This document shows, piece after piece, positions 10,052-20,083 of a DNA stretch of 64,000 bases. The number at the start of each line of letters is the position of its first letter. Position 1 is the stretch's first letter. Made by a program: the position numbers and the translations under genes. The notes under the pieces were generated by a model. That model worked only from the letters and a program-made list of their open reading frames with translations. It made no database searches and was not told the DNA's origin. The stretch comes from Paraburkholderia rhynchosiae (lineage in GTDB: Bacteria; Pseudomonadota; Gammaproteobacteria; Burkholderiales; Burkholderiaceae), in NCBI RefSeq assembly GCF_002879865.1, contig NZ_PNXY01000006.1, positions 1 through 64,000 of the forward strand, in the 5' to 3' direction.

Positions 10052-12055
10052 CTACGCCGCGGCCGCGCCCGCCCGGCGGTGTTTCGAGAGCCGTTCCTCG
10101 GCCTGCGCCAACTGCTCGGGCAGACCGCGCAACACGACGATATCGCTCGCGCGCAACTTCGTAGACGGGTCCGGCTCAACGCCGCGAATGCCGTGCCGGC
10201 GAATCGCCGTTACTTCGACACCCAGCTCGTACAGGCCCAGGTCCGCCAGCGTGCGGCCGACGGCGTCGGCGTTTTCGTCGACCGGCACCGATTGTAGCCG
10301 CACCTGTTCGTGGCCGTCGTCGTCGTCCATGTCGTCGGCGCCGTGGAAATAGCCGCGCAGCAGCGCATAGCGTTCGTCGCGCATTTCCTCGACCCGGCGC
10401 ACCACGCGGCGCATCGGCACGCCCATCACCACCAGCGTGTGTGAAGCGAGCATCAGGCTACCCTCGACGATCTCCGGAATCACCTCGGTCGCGCCCGCGG
10501 CCAGCAGCTTTTCCAGATCAGCGTCGTCGACGGTACGAACTATCACCGGCAAGGTCGGTTCCAGTTCGTGGATGTTGTGCAGCACGCGCAATGCCGACGG
10601 GGTGTTCGCATACGTGATCGCGATCGCCGCGGCGCGGTGAATGCCGGCCGCGAGCAGGGACTCGCGCCGCCCGGCATCGCCGAACACGACGGATTCGCCC
10701 GCGGTCGCAGCCGCCTGCACGCGATCCGGGTCGAGGTCCAACGCGACGTACGACAAACCTTCGTGTTCAAGCATGCGCGCGAGGTTCTGCCCGGCGCGCC
10801 CGTAGCCGCAAATGATCACATGACCGCTTTGCTTCAGGCTCTGCGTGGCGATGCGCGTCATTTGCAAGGACTGCATCATCCATTCAGTCGAAGACAGCCG
10901 CAGCACGATACGGTCGGCGTTCTGGATCAGGAACGGCGCGGCGAGCATCGACAGCAGCATCGCCGCGAGAATCGCCTGCAGCAACGTGGCGTCGACGAGA
11001 TGTTTGTCGAGAATCAGATTCAGCAGCACGAAACCGAACTCGCCCGCTTGCGCGAGACCGATACCCGTGCGCATTGCGACGCCCGGCGACGCGCCGAACA
11101 GACGCGAGAGCCCCGTGATCATCACCGCCTTCAGCAGGATCGGGCCGATCAGGAAGCCAAGCACGATCAACGGATGCTCCCAGATCACGCGCGGGTTCAG
11201 CAACATGCCCGTCGTAACGAAGAAGAGCCCGAGCAGCACGTCGCGAAACGGCTTGATGTCCTCTTCGACCTGATGCCGGTACGGCGTCTCCGCGATCAAC
11301 ATACCGGCGATGAACGCGCCCAGTGCGAGCGACAAACCGAACTTGTCCGTGATGAACGCCGAGCCGAGCGTGACGAGCAGCAGGTTGAGAATGAACAGTT
11401 CCTGCGAGCGGCGCCGCGCGACCACGTTGAACCAGCGCGTCATGAAGCGCTGTCCGACGATCAGCAGCAGCGACAGTGCGACGACGATCTTGATGGCCGC
11501 GATGCCGAGCGCGTTGACGAGGTCTTTAGAATCGCCGCCCAGCGCCGAGATGATGATGAGGAGCGGCACCACCGCGAGATCCTGGAACAGCAGCACGCCG
11601 AAGATATTGCGGCCATGCTCGGTCTCGATCTCGAGCCGCTCCGCGAGCATCTTGCTGACGATCGCCGTCGACGACATCGCCAGCGCGCCGCCGAGCGCAA
11701 CGCTCGCTTGCCATTTGATATGCACCCAGCGCTCGAACACGAAACCAAGCGTGACCGCAACCGCAATCGTGCCCAACACCTGCAACAGGCCAAGACCGAA
11801 TACGAGGCGGCGCATGGAGCGCAGTTTCGCGAGCGAAAACTCGAGGCCGATCGAAAACATCAGAAACACGACGCCGAATTCCGCGAGGTTCTGCGCGCCC
11901 GCCGAATCCGGGATCAGACCGAGCGCATTCGGCCCGACGACGATGCCGACCGTCAGATAGCCGAGCATCGGCGGAAGGTTCAGAAAGCGAAAAATCACCA
12001 CGCCTGCTACCGAAGCCAGCAGCAGGAACAGTGTCATTTCGAGCGGGGAAATCAT
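10052..12055 (-). CDS. KefB/KefC-type monovalent cation:proton antiporter (CPA2)
   Basis: 667-residue inner membrane protein. About 12-13 helices of a Na+/H+ exchanger domain fill residues 1-385. A TrkA-N nucleotide-binding domain follows, with the Rossmann motif CGYGRAGQNLARMLE near 415, and then a TrkA-C domain (about 560-650). The family exchanges K+ or Na+ for protons and is gated by glutathione adducts or NAD(H). I use ATG 12055 (MISPLEMTLFLLL), the normal N-terminus of relatives; ATG 12106 would add 17 polar residues. It is divergent from kdsD and heads a leftward run with apt. Confidence 0.92.
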   Translation of the reverse strand: MISPLEMTLFLLLASVAGVVIFRFLNLPPMLGYLTVGIVVGPNALGLIPDSAGAQNLAEFGVVFLMFSIGLEFSLAKLRSMRRLVFGLGLLQVLGTIAVAVTLGFVFERWVHIKWQASVALGGALAMSSTAIVSKMLAERLEIETEHGRNIFGVLLFQDLAVVPLLIIISALGGDSKDLVNALGIAAIKIVVALSLLLIVGQRFMTRWFNVVARRRSQELFILNLLLVTLGSAFITDKFGLSLALGAFIAGMLIAETPYRHQVEEDIKPFRDVLLGLFFVTTGMLLNPRVIWEHPLIVLGFLIGPILLKAVMITGLSRLFGASPGVAMRTGIGLAQAGEFGFVLLNLILDKHLVDATLLQAILAAMLLSMLAAPFLIQNADRIVLRLSSTEWMMQSLQMTRIATQSLKQSGHVIICGYGRAGQNLARMLEHEGLSYVALDLDPDRVQAAATAGESVVFGDAGRRESLLAAGIHRAAAIAITYANTPSALRVLHNIHELEPTLPVIVRTVDDADLEKLLAAGATEVIPEIVEGSLMLASHTLVVMGVPMRRVVRRVEEMRDERYALLRGYFHGADDMDDDDGHEQVRLQSVPVDENADAVGRTLADLGLYELGVEVTAIRRHGIRGVEPDPSTKLRASDIVVLRGLPEQLAQAEERLSKHRRAGAAAA

Positions 12056-12201
12056 CGGCAAAAACGCATCGGTAAAGCATCCTCGTTCGTCAGCGGAACC
12101 GCGCACGCAACACGCCGTGCGACAAGGTTAATGGGCCATAAAAAGGGGCGGTGAAGGCAGCGGCTTTGCACAGCAGGCCCGGCGCGGCGAACAAGCGCCT
12201 T

Positions 12202-12210
12202 TGCTATACT
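12202..12210 (+). promoter_or_regulatory. Extended -10 promoter element of kdsD
   Basis: TGC directly before TATACT (12205-12210) forms an extended -10 motif. No good -35 is present 16-18 bases upstream, which is typical for extended -10 promoters. Initiation about 7 bases downstream would fall on the A of the kdsD ATG at 12217, predicting a leaderless mRNA. Confidence 0.4.
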
Positions 12211-12216
12211 TCGCGA

Positions 12217-13200
12217 ATGATAGCGAAAATCAATGGCGACCGGGCACTCGCGCTCGCTCGCGACGTGCTCGACATCGAAGCGGACGCCGTGCGCGCGCTT
12301 CGCGATCAACTCGACGGCGCTTTCGTCGGGGCGGTCGACTTCATCCTGGGTTGCCGTGGGCGCGTGGTCGTTTCCGGCATCGGCAAGTCGGGCCATGTGG
12401 CCCGCAAGCTCGCGGCCACGCTCGCGAGCACGGGCACACCGGCGTTTTTCGTGCATCCCGCGGAAGCAAGCCACGGCGACCTCGGCATGGTCACCGCAGA
12501 CGACGTCTTTCTCGCGCTGTCCAATTCAGGCGAAACCGAAGAACTCGTGGCAATTCTGCCGCTCATCAAGCGGATCGGCGCAAAGCTGATTGCAATGACG
12601 GGACGCCCGTCGTCGAGTCTCGCGAAACTAGCTGACGTCCATCTGAACTCTGCTGTCGCGAAAGAAGCCTGTCCGATGAATCTTGCGCCCACCGCGAGCA
12701 CCACCGCGGCGCTCGCGCTCGGCGACGCACTCGCGGTCGCAGTGCTCGACGCGCGTGGCTTCGGCCGCGACGATTTTGCGCGCTCGCATCCGGGCGGCGC
12801 GCTCGGCCGGCGCCTGCTCACTTATGTCAGCGACGTGATGCGCACGGGCGACCAGGTGCCGAAGGTCACGCCCGAAGCCACCGTGCGCGACGCGTTATTC
12901 CAATTGACGGCCAAGCGCATGGGCATGACGGCGATCGTCGATCAGGACGATCGCGTGAAGGGCATTTTCACCGACGGCGACTTGCGCCGCGTGCTCGAGC
13001 GCGACGGCGATTTCCGCGCGCTGTCGATCGCTTCGGTCATGACCGCCGACCCGCGCACCATCGGTCCGGATCATCTCGCAGTTGAAGCCGTGGAACTGAT
13101 GGAGCGCCATCGCATCAATCAGATGCTGGTCGTCGACGAAGCAGGCAAGCTGATCGGCGCACTCAACATGCACGACCTGTTCTCGAAGAAGGTGATCTGA
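12217..13200 (+). CDS. kdsD: D-arabinose 5-phosphate isomerase (KpsF/GutQ family)
   Basis: Converts ribulose 5-phosphate to arabinose 5-phosphate, the first step to KDO for lipopolysaccharide. The 327-residue product has an N-terminal SIS domain (about 35-180) with the sugar phosphate signature SGIGKSGHVARKLAATLAST and SNSGETEE, followed by two CBS domains (about 205-327). ATG 12217 (MIAKINGD) matches family length; an upstream start at 12151 would add an unrelated tail. The stop TGA overlaps the kdsC ATG by one base, so the two are translationally coupled. Confidence 0.96.
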   Translation: MIAKINGDRALALARDVLDIEADAVRALRDQLDGAFVGAVDFILGCRGRVVVSGIGKSGHVARKLAATLASTGTPAFFVHPAEASHGDLGMVTADDVFLALSNSGETEELVAILPLIKRIGAKLIAMTGRPSSSLAKLADVHLNSAVAKEACPMNLAPTASTTAALALGDALAVAVLDARGFGRDDFARSHPGGALGRRLLTYVSDVMRTGDQVPKVTPEATVRDALFQLTAKRMGMTAIVDQDDRVKGIFTDGDLRRVLERDGDFRALSIASVMTADPRTIGPDHLAVEAVELMERHRINQMLVVDEAGKLIGALNMHDLFSKKVI

Positions 13201-13760
13201 TGGCCGTCGCGCCCCCTACCGCTACCGAACGCGCGAGCCGCGTGAAGCTGATGATTTTCGACGTCGACGGCGTCCTGACCGACGGCGCCCTGCTGTTCAC
13301 GGCGGAAGGCGACACGATGAAGGGCTTCAATTCCATGGACGGCCACGGCATGAAGCTGTTGCGCCAGGCCGGCATTGAAACGGCGATCATCACCGGGCGC
13401 AAGTCGGGCATCGTCGCGGCGCGCGCGAAAGAAATGCATATCACGCACGTGTATCAGGGCATCGACAACAAGCCGCAGGCGTTCGCGGACCTGCTCGAAG
13501 CAACCGGCATGAGCGCGGAAGAATGCGGCTATATGGGCGACGACTGGGTCGATCTCGGCGTGATGCTGAAGGTTGGCTTCGCGGCGGCGCCAGCCAACTC
13601 CCATCCTGAAGTGATCGCGCGGGCGCACTGGGTCAGCGAGGCGCGCGGCGGCCACGGCGCCGCCCGCGAAGTCTGCGACACGCTGCTGCGCGCGCAACAT
13701 AAGTACGAGGCGCTGCTCGCGGCCGCCTGTAGCGGCGAACAGCGGGGCCTCGTCGGATGA
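13200..13760 (+). CDS. kdsC: 3-deoxy-D-manno-octulosonate 8-phosphate phosphatase
   Basis: HAD-family phosphatase that releases KDO from KDO 8-phosphate. The 186-residue product carries the HAD motif I DVDGVLTDGAL (nucleophile Asp near 21), motif II TGRKSG, the Lys/Asp motif MGDDWVDLGVM, and a cap-less C-class layout. It starts within the kdsD stop (TGATG) and ends with an ATGA overlap with lptC at 13757-13760, giving a tightly coupled KDO and LPS transport operon. Confidence 0.97.
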   Translation: MAVAPPTATERASRVKLMIFDVDGVLTDGALLFTAEGDTMKGFNSMDGHGMKLLRQAGIETAIITGRKSGIVAARAKEMHITHVYQGIDNKPQAFADLLEATGMSAEECGYMGDDWVDLGVMLKVGFAAAPANSHPEVIARAHWVSEARGGHGAAREVCDTLLRAQHKYEALLAAACSGEQRGLVG

Positions 13761-14365
13761 ATCAGTTTCGCCTGACTTCGCTGATCCCGCTCGTTGCAAT
13801 GGCCGCTCTCGCGGGTATTACGTGGTGGCTTCTGCAAGCCACGCTGCCGCGGCAAAACGAAGGCGCGGTGCGTCCCAAGGAGCACACGCCCGACTACTTC
13901 GCCGACAACTTCTCGGTTTCCGAACTCGATCAGTCGGGCTCCACGCAATATCGCCTGACCGCGCAGTCGCTGATTCATTATGAAGACGACGAACTGAGCG
14001 ATCTCGTGAAGCCCGCGATGCGCGCGTTCCAGCCCGGCAAACCGATCGTCACCGCGACCGGCGACACCGGTAAGGTCAACGGCGACGCGTCCATCGTCGA
14101 TCTGTATGGCAACGCGCGTATCCTGCGCGCGCCGGGCTATGGCGATCCCCAGATGCAAGCCGATTCCGAGCATTTCCGGGTGCTGGTCAACGACGATGTG
14201 ATCGAGACTGAAAAGCCGGTTAAACTTCAGCGCGGCATGTCCGTGATGACTGCCAGCGGCATGAACTACAACAACGTCACCCGGGTGATGCAGCTCTTCG
14301 GCAATGTGAAAGGCGCGATCGCCGCGTCCGAGGCCGGCAGCAGCTCGCCCAAGCAACCCGGGTAA
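13757..14365 (+). CDS. lptC: LPS export ABC transporter periplasmic protein LptC
   Basis: Bitopic inner membrane protein that passes LPS from LptBFG to LptA. The 202 residues comprise one N-terminal helix (about 8-27, LIPLVAMAALAGITWWLLQA) and a periplasmic beta-jellyroll (about 40-190, DYFADNFSVSELDQSG and MTASGMNYNN). It overlaps kdsC by ATGA and precedes lptA by 20 bases. lptF and lptG are not in this window. Confidence 0.95.
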   Translation: MNQFRLTSLIPLVAMAALAGITWWLLQATLPRQNEGAVRPKEHTPDYFADNFSVSELDQSGSTQYRLTAQSLIHYEDDELSDLVKPAMRAFQPGKPIVTATGDTGKVNGDASIVDLYGNARILRAPGYGDPQMQADSEHFRVLVNDDVIETEKPVKLQRGMSVMTASGMNYNNVTRVMQLFGNVKGAIAASEAGSSSPKQPG

Positions 14366-14385
14366 TCCATTCCAGGCGTGACTGC

Positions 14386-15057
14386 ATGAACGAATCGTTC
14401 CCCCGTTTTGATACCGGCCGCTCGCGCACTCTGTCCGCGTGCCGCGCCGGACTCGCTGCGCTGCTCGTCGCGTTGCCGCTCGCCGGCTTCGCGCCGCTCG
14501 CGCACGCCGACCGCGCCGACAAGGACAAGCCGCTGAACGTCGAAGCGGACAACATGACTTACGACGACCTGAAGCAGGTCAACATCTTCACCGGCCATGT
14601 GGTCGCCACCAAAGGCACGATCGTGATCAAGGCCGACCGTGTGGAAGTGACGCAAGACCCGCAGGGCTATCAGTACGCAACGGGCACGTCGAGTGGCGGC
14701 AATCTGTCGTATTTCCGCCAGAAGCGTGAAGGTCTCGACGAATACATCGAAGGCACGGCCATTCGTATCGACTACGACGGCAAGCAGGATCTGACCACGC
14801 TGACCACGAACGCGACCGTCAAGCGCCTGCAAGGGCTCTCCACGGTGATGGACCAGGTGCACGGCAGCGTCATCACGTATGACGGCCAGAAGGACTTCTA
14901 TACCGCGAAGGCAGGCAAGGATGTCGCCGGCCCGGGCAATCCGACCGGCCGTGTGCGCGCGATGCTGTCGCCGCGCAATGGCGGCGCCGCGCCGCTGAAC
15001 GGCGCATCGGCCACCCTCGCGCCGTCCGCCACGATCCAGGGAGCGCCGAATCAGTGA
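14386..15057 (+). CDS. lptA: LPS export periplasmic bridge protein LptA
   Basis: Periplasmic OstA-family jellyroll protein that oligomerises to bridge LptC to LptD. The 223-residue precursor has a rather long signal region (about 1-42; hydrophobic core [19 protein letters not shown]) and the OstA domain (about 48-170, [20 protein letters not shown]). The C-terminal tail (about 185-223) is Pro/Ala-rich. Its stop overlaps the GTG start of lptB at 15054, which couples bridge and ATPase translation. Confidence 0.94.
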   Translation: MNESFPRFDTGRSRTLSACRAGLAALLVALPLAGFAPLAHADRADKDKPLNVEADNMTYDDLKQVNIFTGHVVATKGTIVIKADRVEVTQDPQGYQYATGTSSGGNLSYFRQKREGLDEYIEGTAIRIDYDGKQDLTTLTTNATVKRLQGLSTVMDQVHGSVITYDGQKDFYTAKAGKDVAGPGNPTGRVRAMLSPRNGGAAPLNGASATLAPSATIQGAPNQ

Positions 15058-15839
15058 GCACCTCCGCGTCCCTCCCCAATCGCAAGCCAGCCGGCACCAG
15101 CAGTTCGCTTGTCGTACGTAACCTGAAGAAGCGTTACGGCTCGCGCACGGTCGTCAAAGACGTCTCGCTCGATGTGAAAAGCGGCGAAGTGGTCGGCCTG
15201 CTCGGCCCGAACGGCGCAGGCAAGACCACGTCGTTCTATATGATCGTCGGCCTCGTGCCGCTCGATGCAGGTGAAATCGATCTGGACGGCAAGTCCATCA
15301 GCCTGCTGCCGATCCACAAGCGCGCTTCGCTTGGGCTTTCGTATCTGCCGCAGGAAGCCTCGGTGTTCCGCAAGCTTTCGGTCGAACAAAATATTCGCGC
15401 CGTGCTGGAATTGCAGCACGAGGACAATGGCAAGCGTCTCACCAAAGATGCCATCACGAGCCGCGCGGAAGCCTTGCTCGACGAACTGCAAATTTCGCAT
15501 TTGCGCGAAAACCCAGCGCTGTCGTTGTCAGGCGGCGAGCGCCGCCGCGTGGAAATCGCGCGGGCGCTGGCCACCAATCCGAGTTTCATTCTGCTCGACG
15601 AACCTTTTGCAGGCGTCGATCCGATCGCAGTGCTGGAAATCCAGAAGATCGTCAAATTCCTGAAGCAGCGCAATATTGGCGTGCTAATCACCGATCACAA
15701 TGTGCGTGAAACGCTCGGCATCTGCGATCACGCGTACATCATCAGCGACGGCAGCGTGCTGGCCGCCGGTGCGCCGAGCGAAATCATCGAAAACGAAAGC
15801 GTGCGGCGCGTCTATCTGGGCGAGCACTTCCGCATGTAA
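15054..15839 (+). CDS. lptB: LPS export ABC transporter ATP-binding protein LptB
   Basis: Cytoplasmic ATPase powering LPS extraction with LptFG. The 261 residues include Walker [10 protein letters not shown] near 51, Q-loop [12 protein letters not shown] signature LSGGERRR near 160, Walker [14 protein letters not shown] and H-loop ITDHNVRE. It starts at GTG 15054, four bases inside lptA. The N-terminus has about 15 extra residues before the core domain. Confidence 0.97.
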   Translation: MSTSASLPNRKPAGTSSSLVVRNLKKRYGSRTVVKDVSLDVKSGEVVGLLGPNGAGKTTSFYMIVGLVPLDAGEIDLDGKSISLLPIHKRASLGLSYLPQEASVFRKLSVEQNIRAVLELQHEDNGKRLTKDAITSRAEALLDELQISHLRENPALSLSGGERRRVEIARALATNPSFILLDEPFAGVDPIAVLEIQKIVKFLKQRNIGVLITDHNVRETLGICDHAYIISDGSVLAAGAPSEIIENESVRRVYLGEHFRM

Positions 15840-15959
15840 GCGCACGCGGGAATCCGGCGGCGCGGCGTGCGTCTGCCGGCCCGTTCATAGTTGGCGCATC
15901 TAGCATTTTTGACCCGCGCGGCTCCCGCCCGGCGTCGCCGAAAATGGGCGCGCGCGTAA

Positions 15960-15973
15960 TTGCGAATTCGCAA
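15960..15973. repeat. 14-bp perfect palindrome upstream of rpoN
   Basis: TTGCGAATTCGCAA reads identically on both strands. It lies 47 bases before the rpoN start and about 25 bases upstream of a -10-like TACAAT at 15999-16004. A palindrome here could be a regulator site, but no known operator matches it well. Confidence 0.4.
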
Positions 15974-16019
15974 GGTATCGCGGTCGTGGCAAACTCTCTA
16001 CAATGAATCTGAACTTGCC

Positions 16020-17534
16020 ATGAAAGCCAGCCTCCAACTCCGCCTATCGCAGCATCTTGCGTTGACCCCGCAACTGCAGCAGTCCATCCGGCTGCTTCAG
16101 TTGTCCACGCTCGAACTGCAGCAGGAAGTCGCAACGGCGATCTCGCAGAATCCGCTCCTCGAAAACGAGGACGACTGGATCGCGAGCCCGCTTCGCGTGG
16201 CGGCCGACGGTTCGCTGATCACCCAGTCGCCCAACTCCTCGGCGCCGCCCGACCAGATGGGCGGCAACTCGTCGTCATCGTCCAGCAGCAGCGAGCGCGC
16301 CGAAAACGGCGAGCCGCAAGGCGTGGACGAGTACAACGGCCTTTCGGGCGACAGCAACGGCGACGCCTCGCAATGGAATCTCGACGACTACGGCCGTTCC
16401 GGCAACGCCTCGGACGACGACGACCTCCCGCCGCTGCAAATTCACGAATCGAGTACTTCGCTGCGCGATCACCTGATGGCGCAACTGCGCGTCACACAGG
16501 CCGGTCAGCGCGACCGGGCGCTCATCACCTTCCTGATTGAATCGCTCGACGACGACGGCTACCTGGCCGCCACGCTCGAAGAAGTGCTGGCCGATCTGCC
16601 CGACGAGCTTGAAGTCGACGAGGACGAACTAAACGCCGCACTCGCGCTGCTGCACAGCTTCGACCCAGCGGGCGTGGGTGCGCGCTCAGCGTCGGAGTGC
16701 CTTAAGCTGCAATTATTGCGGCTCCCGCCCTCGCCTACGCGAACGCTTGCGCTGGACATCGTTGCCCATCATCTGGAACTGCTGGCCGCGCGCGATTTCA
16801 CGCGTCTGCGTAAGCATCTGAAAGCAAACGACGACGATCTGCGCGACGCGCACATGCTGATCCGCTCTCTCGAACCCTTTCCCGGCGCGGCCTACGGCAA
16901 GGCCGAAGCGGACTACGTGGTGCCGGACATCATGGTGCGCAAAACCGCGCAGGGCTGGCAGGCGGAGCTGAATCCTGAAGTGGTGCCGAAGCTGCGCATC
17001 AACCACCTGTACGCCAATATTCTCCGCAATAATCGGGGCGATCCGGGCAGCGGCTCGTTGCGCCAGCAACTGCAGGAAGCGCGCTGGCTGATCAAGAATA
17101 TCCAGCAGCGTTTTGAGACGATTCTGCGAGTCGCGCAAGCTATTGTGGAGCGGCAAAAGAGCTTTTTCGTGCACGGCGAAATTGCCATGCGCCCCTTGGT
17201 TTTGCGGGAAATTGCTGATACGCTGGGCCTACACGAGTCAACTGTCTCGCGTGTGACAACCGGTAAGTACATGCTCACCCCATTCGGGACGCTTGAGTTC
17301 AAGTTCTTCTTCGGGTCGCATGTTTCGACAGACACGGGCGGCGCGGCCTCTTCCACGGCCATTCGCGCGCTCATCAAGCAACTGATAGGAGCGGAAAACG
17401 CAAAGACGCCTCTTTCAGACAGCCGCATAGCCGAACTGCTGGCGGAACAGGGCTTCGTGGTCGCGCGGCGCACCGTGGCGAAGTATCGCGAAGCACTGAG
17501 GATTCCGGCAGTCAACCTGCGCAAGTCTCTGTAG
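16020..17534 (+). CDS. rpoN: RNA polymerase sigma-54 factor
   Basis: Alternative sigma factor that needs AAA+ activators. The 504 residues have region I at 1-50 ([20 protein letters not shown], Gln/Leu-rich), an acidic and Ser-rich region II (about 60-155), the core-binding domain (about 160-330), the HTH ([14 protein letters not shown]) and the C-terminal RpoN box [11 protein letters not shown] near 485. ATG 16020 (MKASLQLRL) is used instead of an in-frame ATG at 15960. Its position between lptB and hpf is the conserved proteobacterial order. Confidence 0.98.
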   Translation: MKASLQLRLSQHLALTPQLQQSIRLLQLSTLELQQEVATAISQNPLLENEDDWIASPLRVAADGSLITQSPNSSAPPDQMGGNSSSSSSSSERAENGEPQGVDEYNGLSGDSNGDASQWNLDDYGRSGNASDDDDLPPLQIHESSTSLRDHLMAQLRVTQAGQRDRALITFLIESLDDDGYLAATLEEVLADLPDELEVDEDELNAALALLHSFDPAGVGARSASECLKLQLLRLPPSPTRTLALDIVAHHLELLAARDFTRLRKHLKANDDDLRDAHMLIRSLEPFPGAAYGKAEADYVVPDIMVRKTAQGWQAELNPEVVPKLRINHLYANILRNNRGDPGSGSLRQQLQEARWLIKNIQQRFETILRVAQAIVERQKSFFVHGEIAMRPLVLREIADTLGLHESTVSRVTTGKYMLTPFGTLEFKFFFGSHVSTDTGGAASSTAIRALIKQLIGAENAKTPLSDSRIAELLAEQGFVVARRTVAKYREALRIPAVNLRKSL

Positions 17535-17705
17535 CCCGTCGCCTTCCGTGGCGGGCATTTACCGGCCGCTCCGCAAGTTGGCGGACAGGCCGGCCGATGC
17601 GACCTGCCAGAAGTCAGTCACCGGGGGGCGACTCAGGCAAGCCGACAGATCGACCGGACCTTCGTCATCGTGCGGAACAAGCGGCCATTAGCTTGGAGAA
17701 GCACT

Positions 17706-18062
17706 ATGAATCTGCAGATCAGTGGACACCACCTCGAAGTAACGCCTGCGTTGCGCGAATACGTGATCACCAAACTGGATAGGGTGCTAAGACATTTCGA
17801 TCAGGTCATCGACGGCAGTGTGGTCCTCTCGGTCGACAACCATAAGGAAAAGGACAAGCGTCAAAAGGTTGAAATCAACCTCCATCTGAAGGGCAAGGAC
17901 ATTTTTGTCGAGAGCTGCGACAGCGACCTTTACGCTGCGATCGATCTGATGATCGACAAGCTCGACCGGCAAGTGATACGTCACAAGGATCGCCTGCAAG
18001 GCCATCAGCACGATGCGATCAAGTATCAACCGGCGCCACAACTTGACGTGCCGCCGCAATAA
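17706..18062 (+). CDS. hpf: Ribosome hibernation promoting factor (short HPF/YfiA family)
   Basis: 118-residue sigma-54 modulation/HPF protein that binds the 30S decoding site and helps form inactive 100S ribosomes in stationary phase. The N-terminal fold is clear ([33 protein letters not shown]) and the long-form C-terminal dimerisation domain is absent. ATG 17706 has GGAG 8 bases upstream. It is followed by a terminator at 18102-18125. Confidence 0.95.
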   Translation: MNLQISGHHLEVTPALREYVITKLDRVLRHFDQVIDGSVVLSVDNHKEKDKRQKVEINLHLKGKDIFVESCDSDLYAAIDLMIDKLDRQVIRHKDRLQGHQHDAIKYQPAPQLDVPPQ

Positions 18063-18101
18063 GGGGAATTAGAAGGATTACTTCATTTCGCTTATCCTGA
18101 G

Positions 18102-18125
18102 CCGCCCGCAACCGGGCGGCTTTTC
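18102..18125 (+). terminator. Rho-independent terminator after hpf
   Basis: GCCGCCCG and CGGGCGGC form an 8-bp GC stem with a 4-base loop, followed by TTTT. It closes the kdsD-hpf transcription unit and sets ptsN apart. Confidence 0.85.
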
Positions 18126-18415
18126 GTTGGGGCTTTCGTTTGGTTTTTCGCTTCAATACGCCGACGCGCAAGGCTTGCGCCGCGTGAACGATCCCGAAAA
18201 AAGAACCTATCCCGCATTGATGGCGCGCCGCACCATACGCCGCCGCGCTGTTCTATAATGTTCCGGTTACCATCGGGGTCGATCTCGCATGAAGGCGGTC
18301 TGCCGGAGTCCTGTGCTTTCGGACTCCAACGTACGCCGGTGTGAGCATCAAACGAATGGAACGCCAATCAATCGCCCCAGCGAGGAGAACCCAGGCCACG
18401 TTTTCGCCTGTCAAC
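18126..18415 (+). promoter_or_regulatory. ptsN upstream region with a consensus -10
   Basis: No gene is seen here. A perfect -10 hexamer TATAAT lies at 18254-18259 without a convincing -35. It would give a leader of about 150 bases before the ptsN start I chose. Two in-frame ATGs upstream of 18416 are possible but less likely starts. Confidence 0.4.
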
Positions 18416-18871
18416 ATGAATCGTTTAGCCAAATTTCTTCCCCTCGAGAACGTCGTCGTCGGACTATCGGTCACCAGCAAAAAGCGCGTGTTCGAGCAAG
18501 CGGGCCTGATTTTCGAGAACCAGAACGGCATCGCCCGTAGCACGGTCACAGACAATCTGTTTGCGCGAGAGCGCCTCGGATCGACGGGGCTCGGCGAAGG
18601 CGTCGCGATTCCGCACGGCCGAATCAAAGGACTCAAGCAGCCGCTCGCCGCGTTTGTCCGCCTGGCCGAACCCATTCCCTTCGAATCGCCCGACGGTCAG
18701 CCGGTCTCCCTGCTGATCTTCCTGCTCGTGCCCGAACAGGCCACGCAGCAGCACCTCGAAATCCTTTCGGAAATCGCGCAACTGCTGTCCGACCGCGAGG
18801 CACGCGAGCGCCTGCACACGGAAGAAGACCGCGAATCATTGCATCGCCTGCTAACTCAGTGGCAACCTTGA
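18416..18871 (+). CDS. ptsN: Nitrogen PTS EIIA component (EIIA-Ntr)
   Basis: 151-residue EIIA of the regulatory PTS-Ntr, which influences K+ uptake, nitrogen and stress responses. The phosphorylated His lies in GVAIPHGRIKG near residue 65. ATG 18416 (MNRLAKFLPLENVVVG) matches the family N-terminus. It is next to hprK and rapZ, the usual beta-proteobacterial arrangement. Confidence 0.95.
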   Translation: MNRLAKFLPLENVVVGLSVTSKKRVFEQAGLIFENQNGIARSTVTDNLFARERLGSTGLGEGVAIPHGRIKGLKQPLAAFVRLAEPIPFESPDGQPVSLLIFLLVPEQATQQHLEILSEIAQLLSDREARERLHTEEDRESLHRLLTQWQP

Positions 18872-19011
18872 TGCAGCGGCGGTTATCCGCACGCCGCCTA
18901 TCCGCACGCCTAACCGCCCGCCTGCGGGTACAGCCAGGCTCGGCTCACGGCCCGCGTTAGCGCGGCCGTCGCTTTTGCCCGGCAAGCGGCCAACACTGGA
19001 GTCACTGACTC

Positions 19012-19980
19012 ATGGATACGTCCAGCATCAACGCCCAGAGCATTTTCGACGACAACGCCGCCATGCTGAAACTGAGCTGGCTGACAGGGCATGAAGGCTG
19101 GGAACGCGGCTTTTCTTCGGAATCGGTCGCCAATGCCACGTCGAGCGCCGACCTCGTCGGCCACTTGAACCTGATCCACCCGAACCGGATTCAGGTGCTC
19201 GGCGACGCCGAAATCGACTACTACAAGCGCCAGACCGACGAAGACCGCTCGCGCCACATGGCCGAACTGATCGCGTTGGAACCGCCGTTTCTGGTGGTGG
19301 CGGGAGGCGTCGCCGCACCGCCGGAACTGGTGCTTCGCTGCACGCGCTCGTCCACGCCGCTCTTCACCACGCCGATGTCCGCGGCTGCGGTGATCGACAG
19401 CCTGCGCCTCTATATGTCGCGCATTCTCGCGCCGCGCGCCACGCTGCACGGCGTGTTTCTCGACATCCTCGGCATGGGCGTGTTGCTCACCGGCGACTCG
19501 GGCCTCGGCAAGAGCGAGCTTGGTCTCGAACTCATCAGCCGCGGTCACGGGCTCGTCGCTGACGACGCCGTGGACTTCGTGCGCCTCGGCCCCGACTTCG
19601 TCGAAGGACGCTGCCCGCCGCTGCTGCAAAATCTGCTGGAAGTGCGCGGCCTTGGCCTGCTCGACATCAAGACGATTTTCGGTGAAACCGCGGTGCGCCG
19701 GAAAATGAAGCTCAAGCTGATCGTGCAACTGGTACGCCGTCCTGACGGTGAATTTCAGCGGCTGCCGCTGGAAAGCCAAACCGTCGACGTGCTCGGTCTG
19801 CCAATCAGCAAGGTCACGATTCAGGTGGCGGCCGGCCGCAACCTCGCGGTGCTGGTCGAAGCGGCGGTGCGCAACACTATCCTGCAATTGCGCGGGATCG
19901 ATACGCTGCGCGACTTCATGGATCGCCAGCGCCTCGCCATGCAGGACCCGGATAGCCAGTTTCCCGGCAAACTGATCTGA
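19012..19980 (+). CDS. hprK: HPr kinase/phosphorylase
   Basis: Bifunctional enzyme that phosphorylates and dephosphorylates HPr on its regulatory Ser. The 322 residues have an N-terminal domain (about 1-135) and a kinase domain with P-loop [15 protein letters not shown] near 160 and the following His-Gly-Leu-Val-Ala-Asp-Asp segment with the catalytic Asp. The HprK signature [18 protein letters not shown] lies near 210. In proteobacteria it sits with PTS-Ntr genes rather than sugar PTS genes, as here. An HPr domain carrying a conserved Ser occurs in the EIIA-HPr-EI protein at 42788-45352. Confidence 0.96.
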   Translation: MDTSSINAQSIFDDNAAMLKLSWLTGHEGWERGFSSESVANATSSADLVGHLNLIHPNRIQVLGDAEIDYYKRQTDEDRSRHMAELIALEPPFLVVAGGVAAPPELVLRCTRSSTPLFTTPMSAAAVIDSLRLYMSRILAPRATLHGVFLDILGMGVLLTGDSGLGKSELGLELISRGHGLVADDAVDFVRLGPDFVEGRCPPLLQNLLEVRGLGLLDIKTIFGETAVRRKMKLKLIVQLVRRPDGEFQRLPLESQTVDVLGLPISKVTIQVAAGRNLAVLVEAAVRNTILQLRGIDTLRDFMDRQRLAMQDPDSQFPGKLI

Positions 19981-20083
19981 GTCAGTCGTTCCTGCCTCAC
20001 TCACAGCCCCTCGTCAGTGTCCGGCTGCGGGTACGCACGCGAGGCCCAGATGCTATGATGAAACGGACCGATTTCACGACTCC

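Noticed and set aside
10568-12154. 528-codon plus-strand open frame antisense to the Kef-type antiporter
   Set aside because: The product is Arg/Gln/Asp/His-rich low-complexity sequence typical of high-GC shadow frames, and the antiporter on the other strand is unmistakable.
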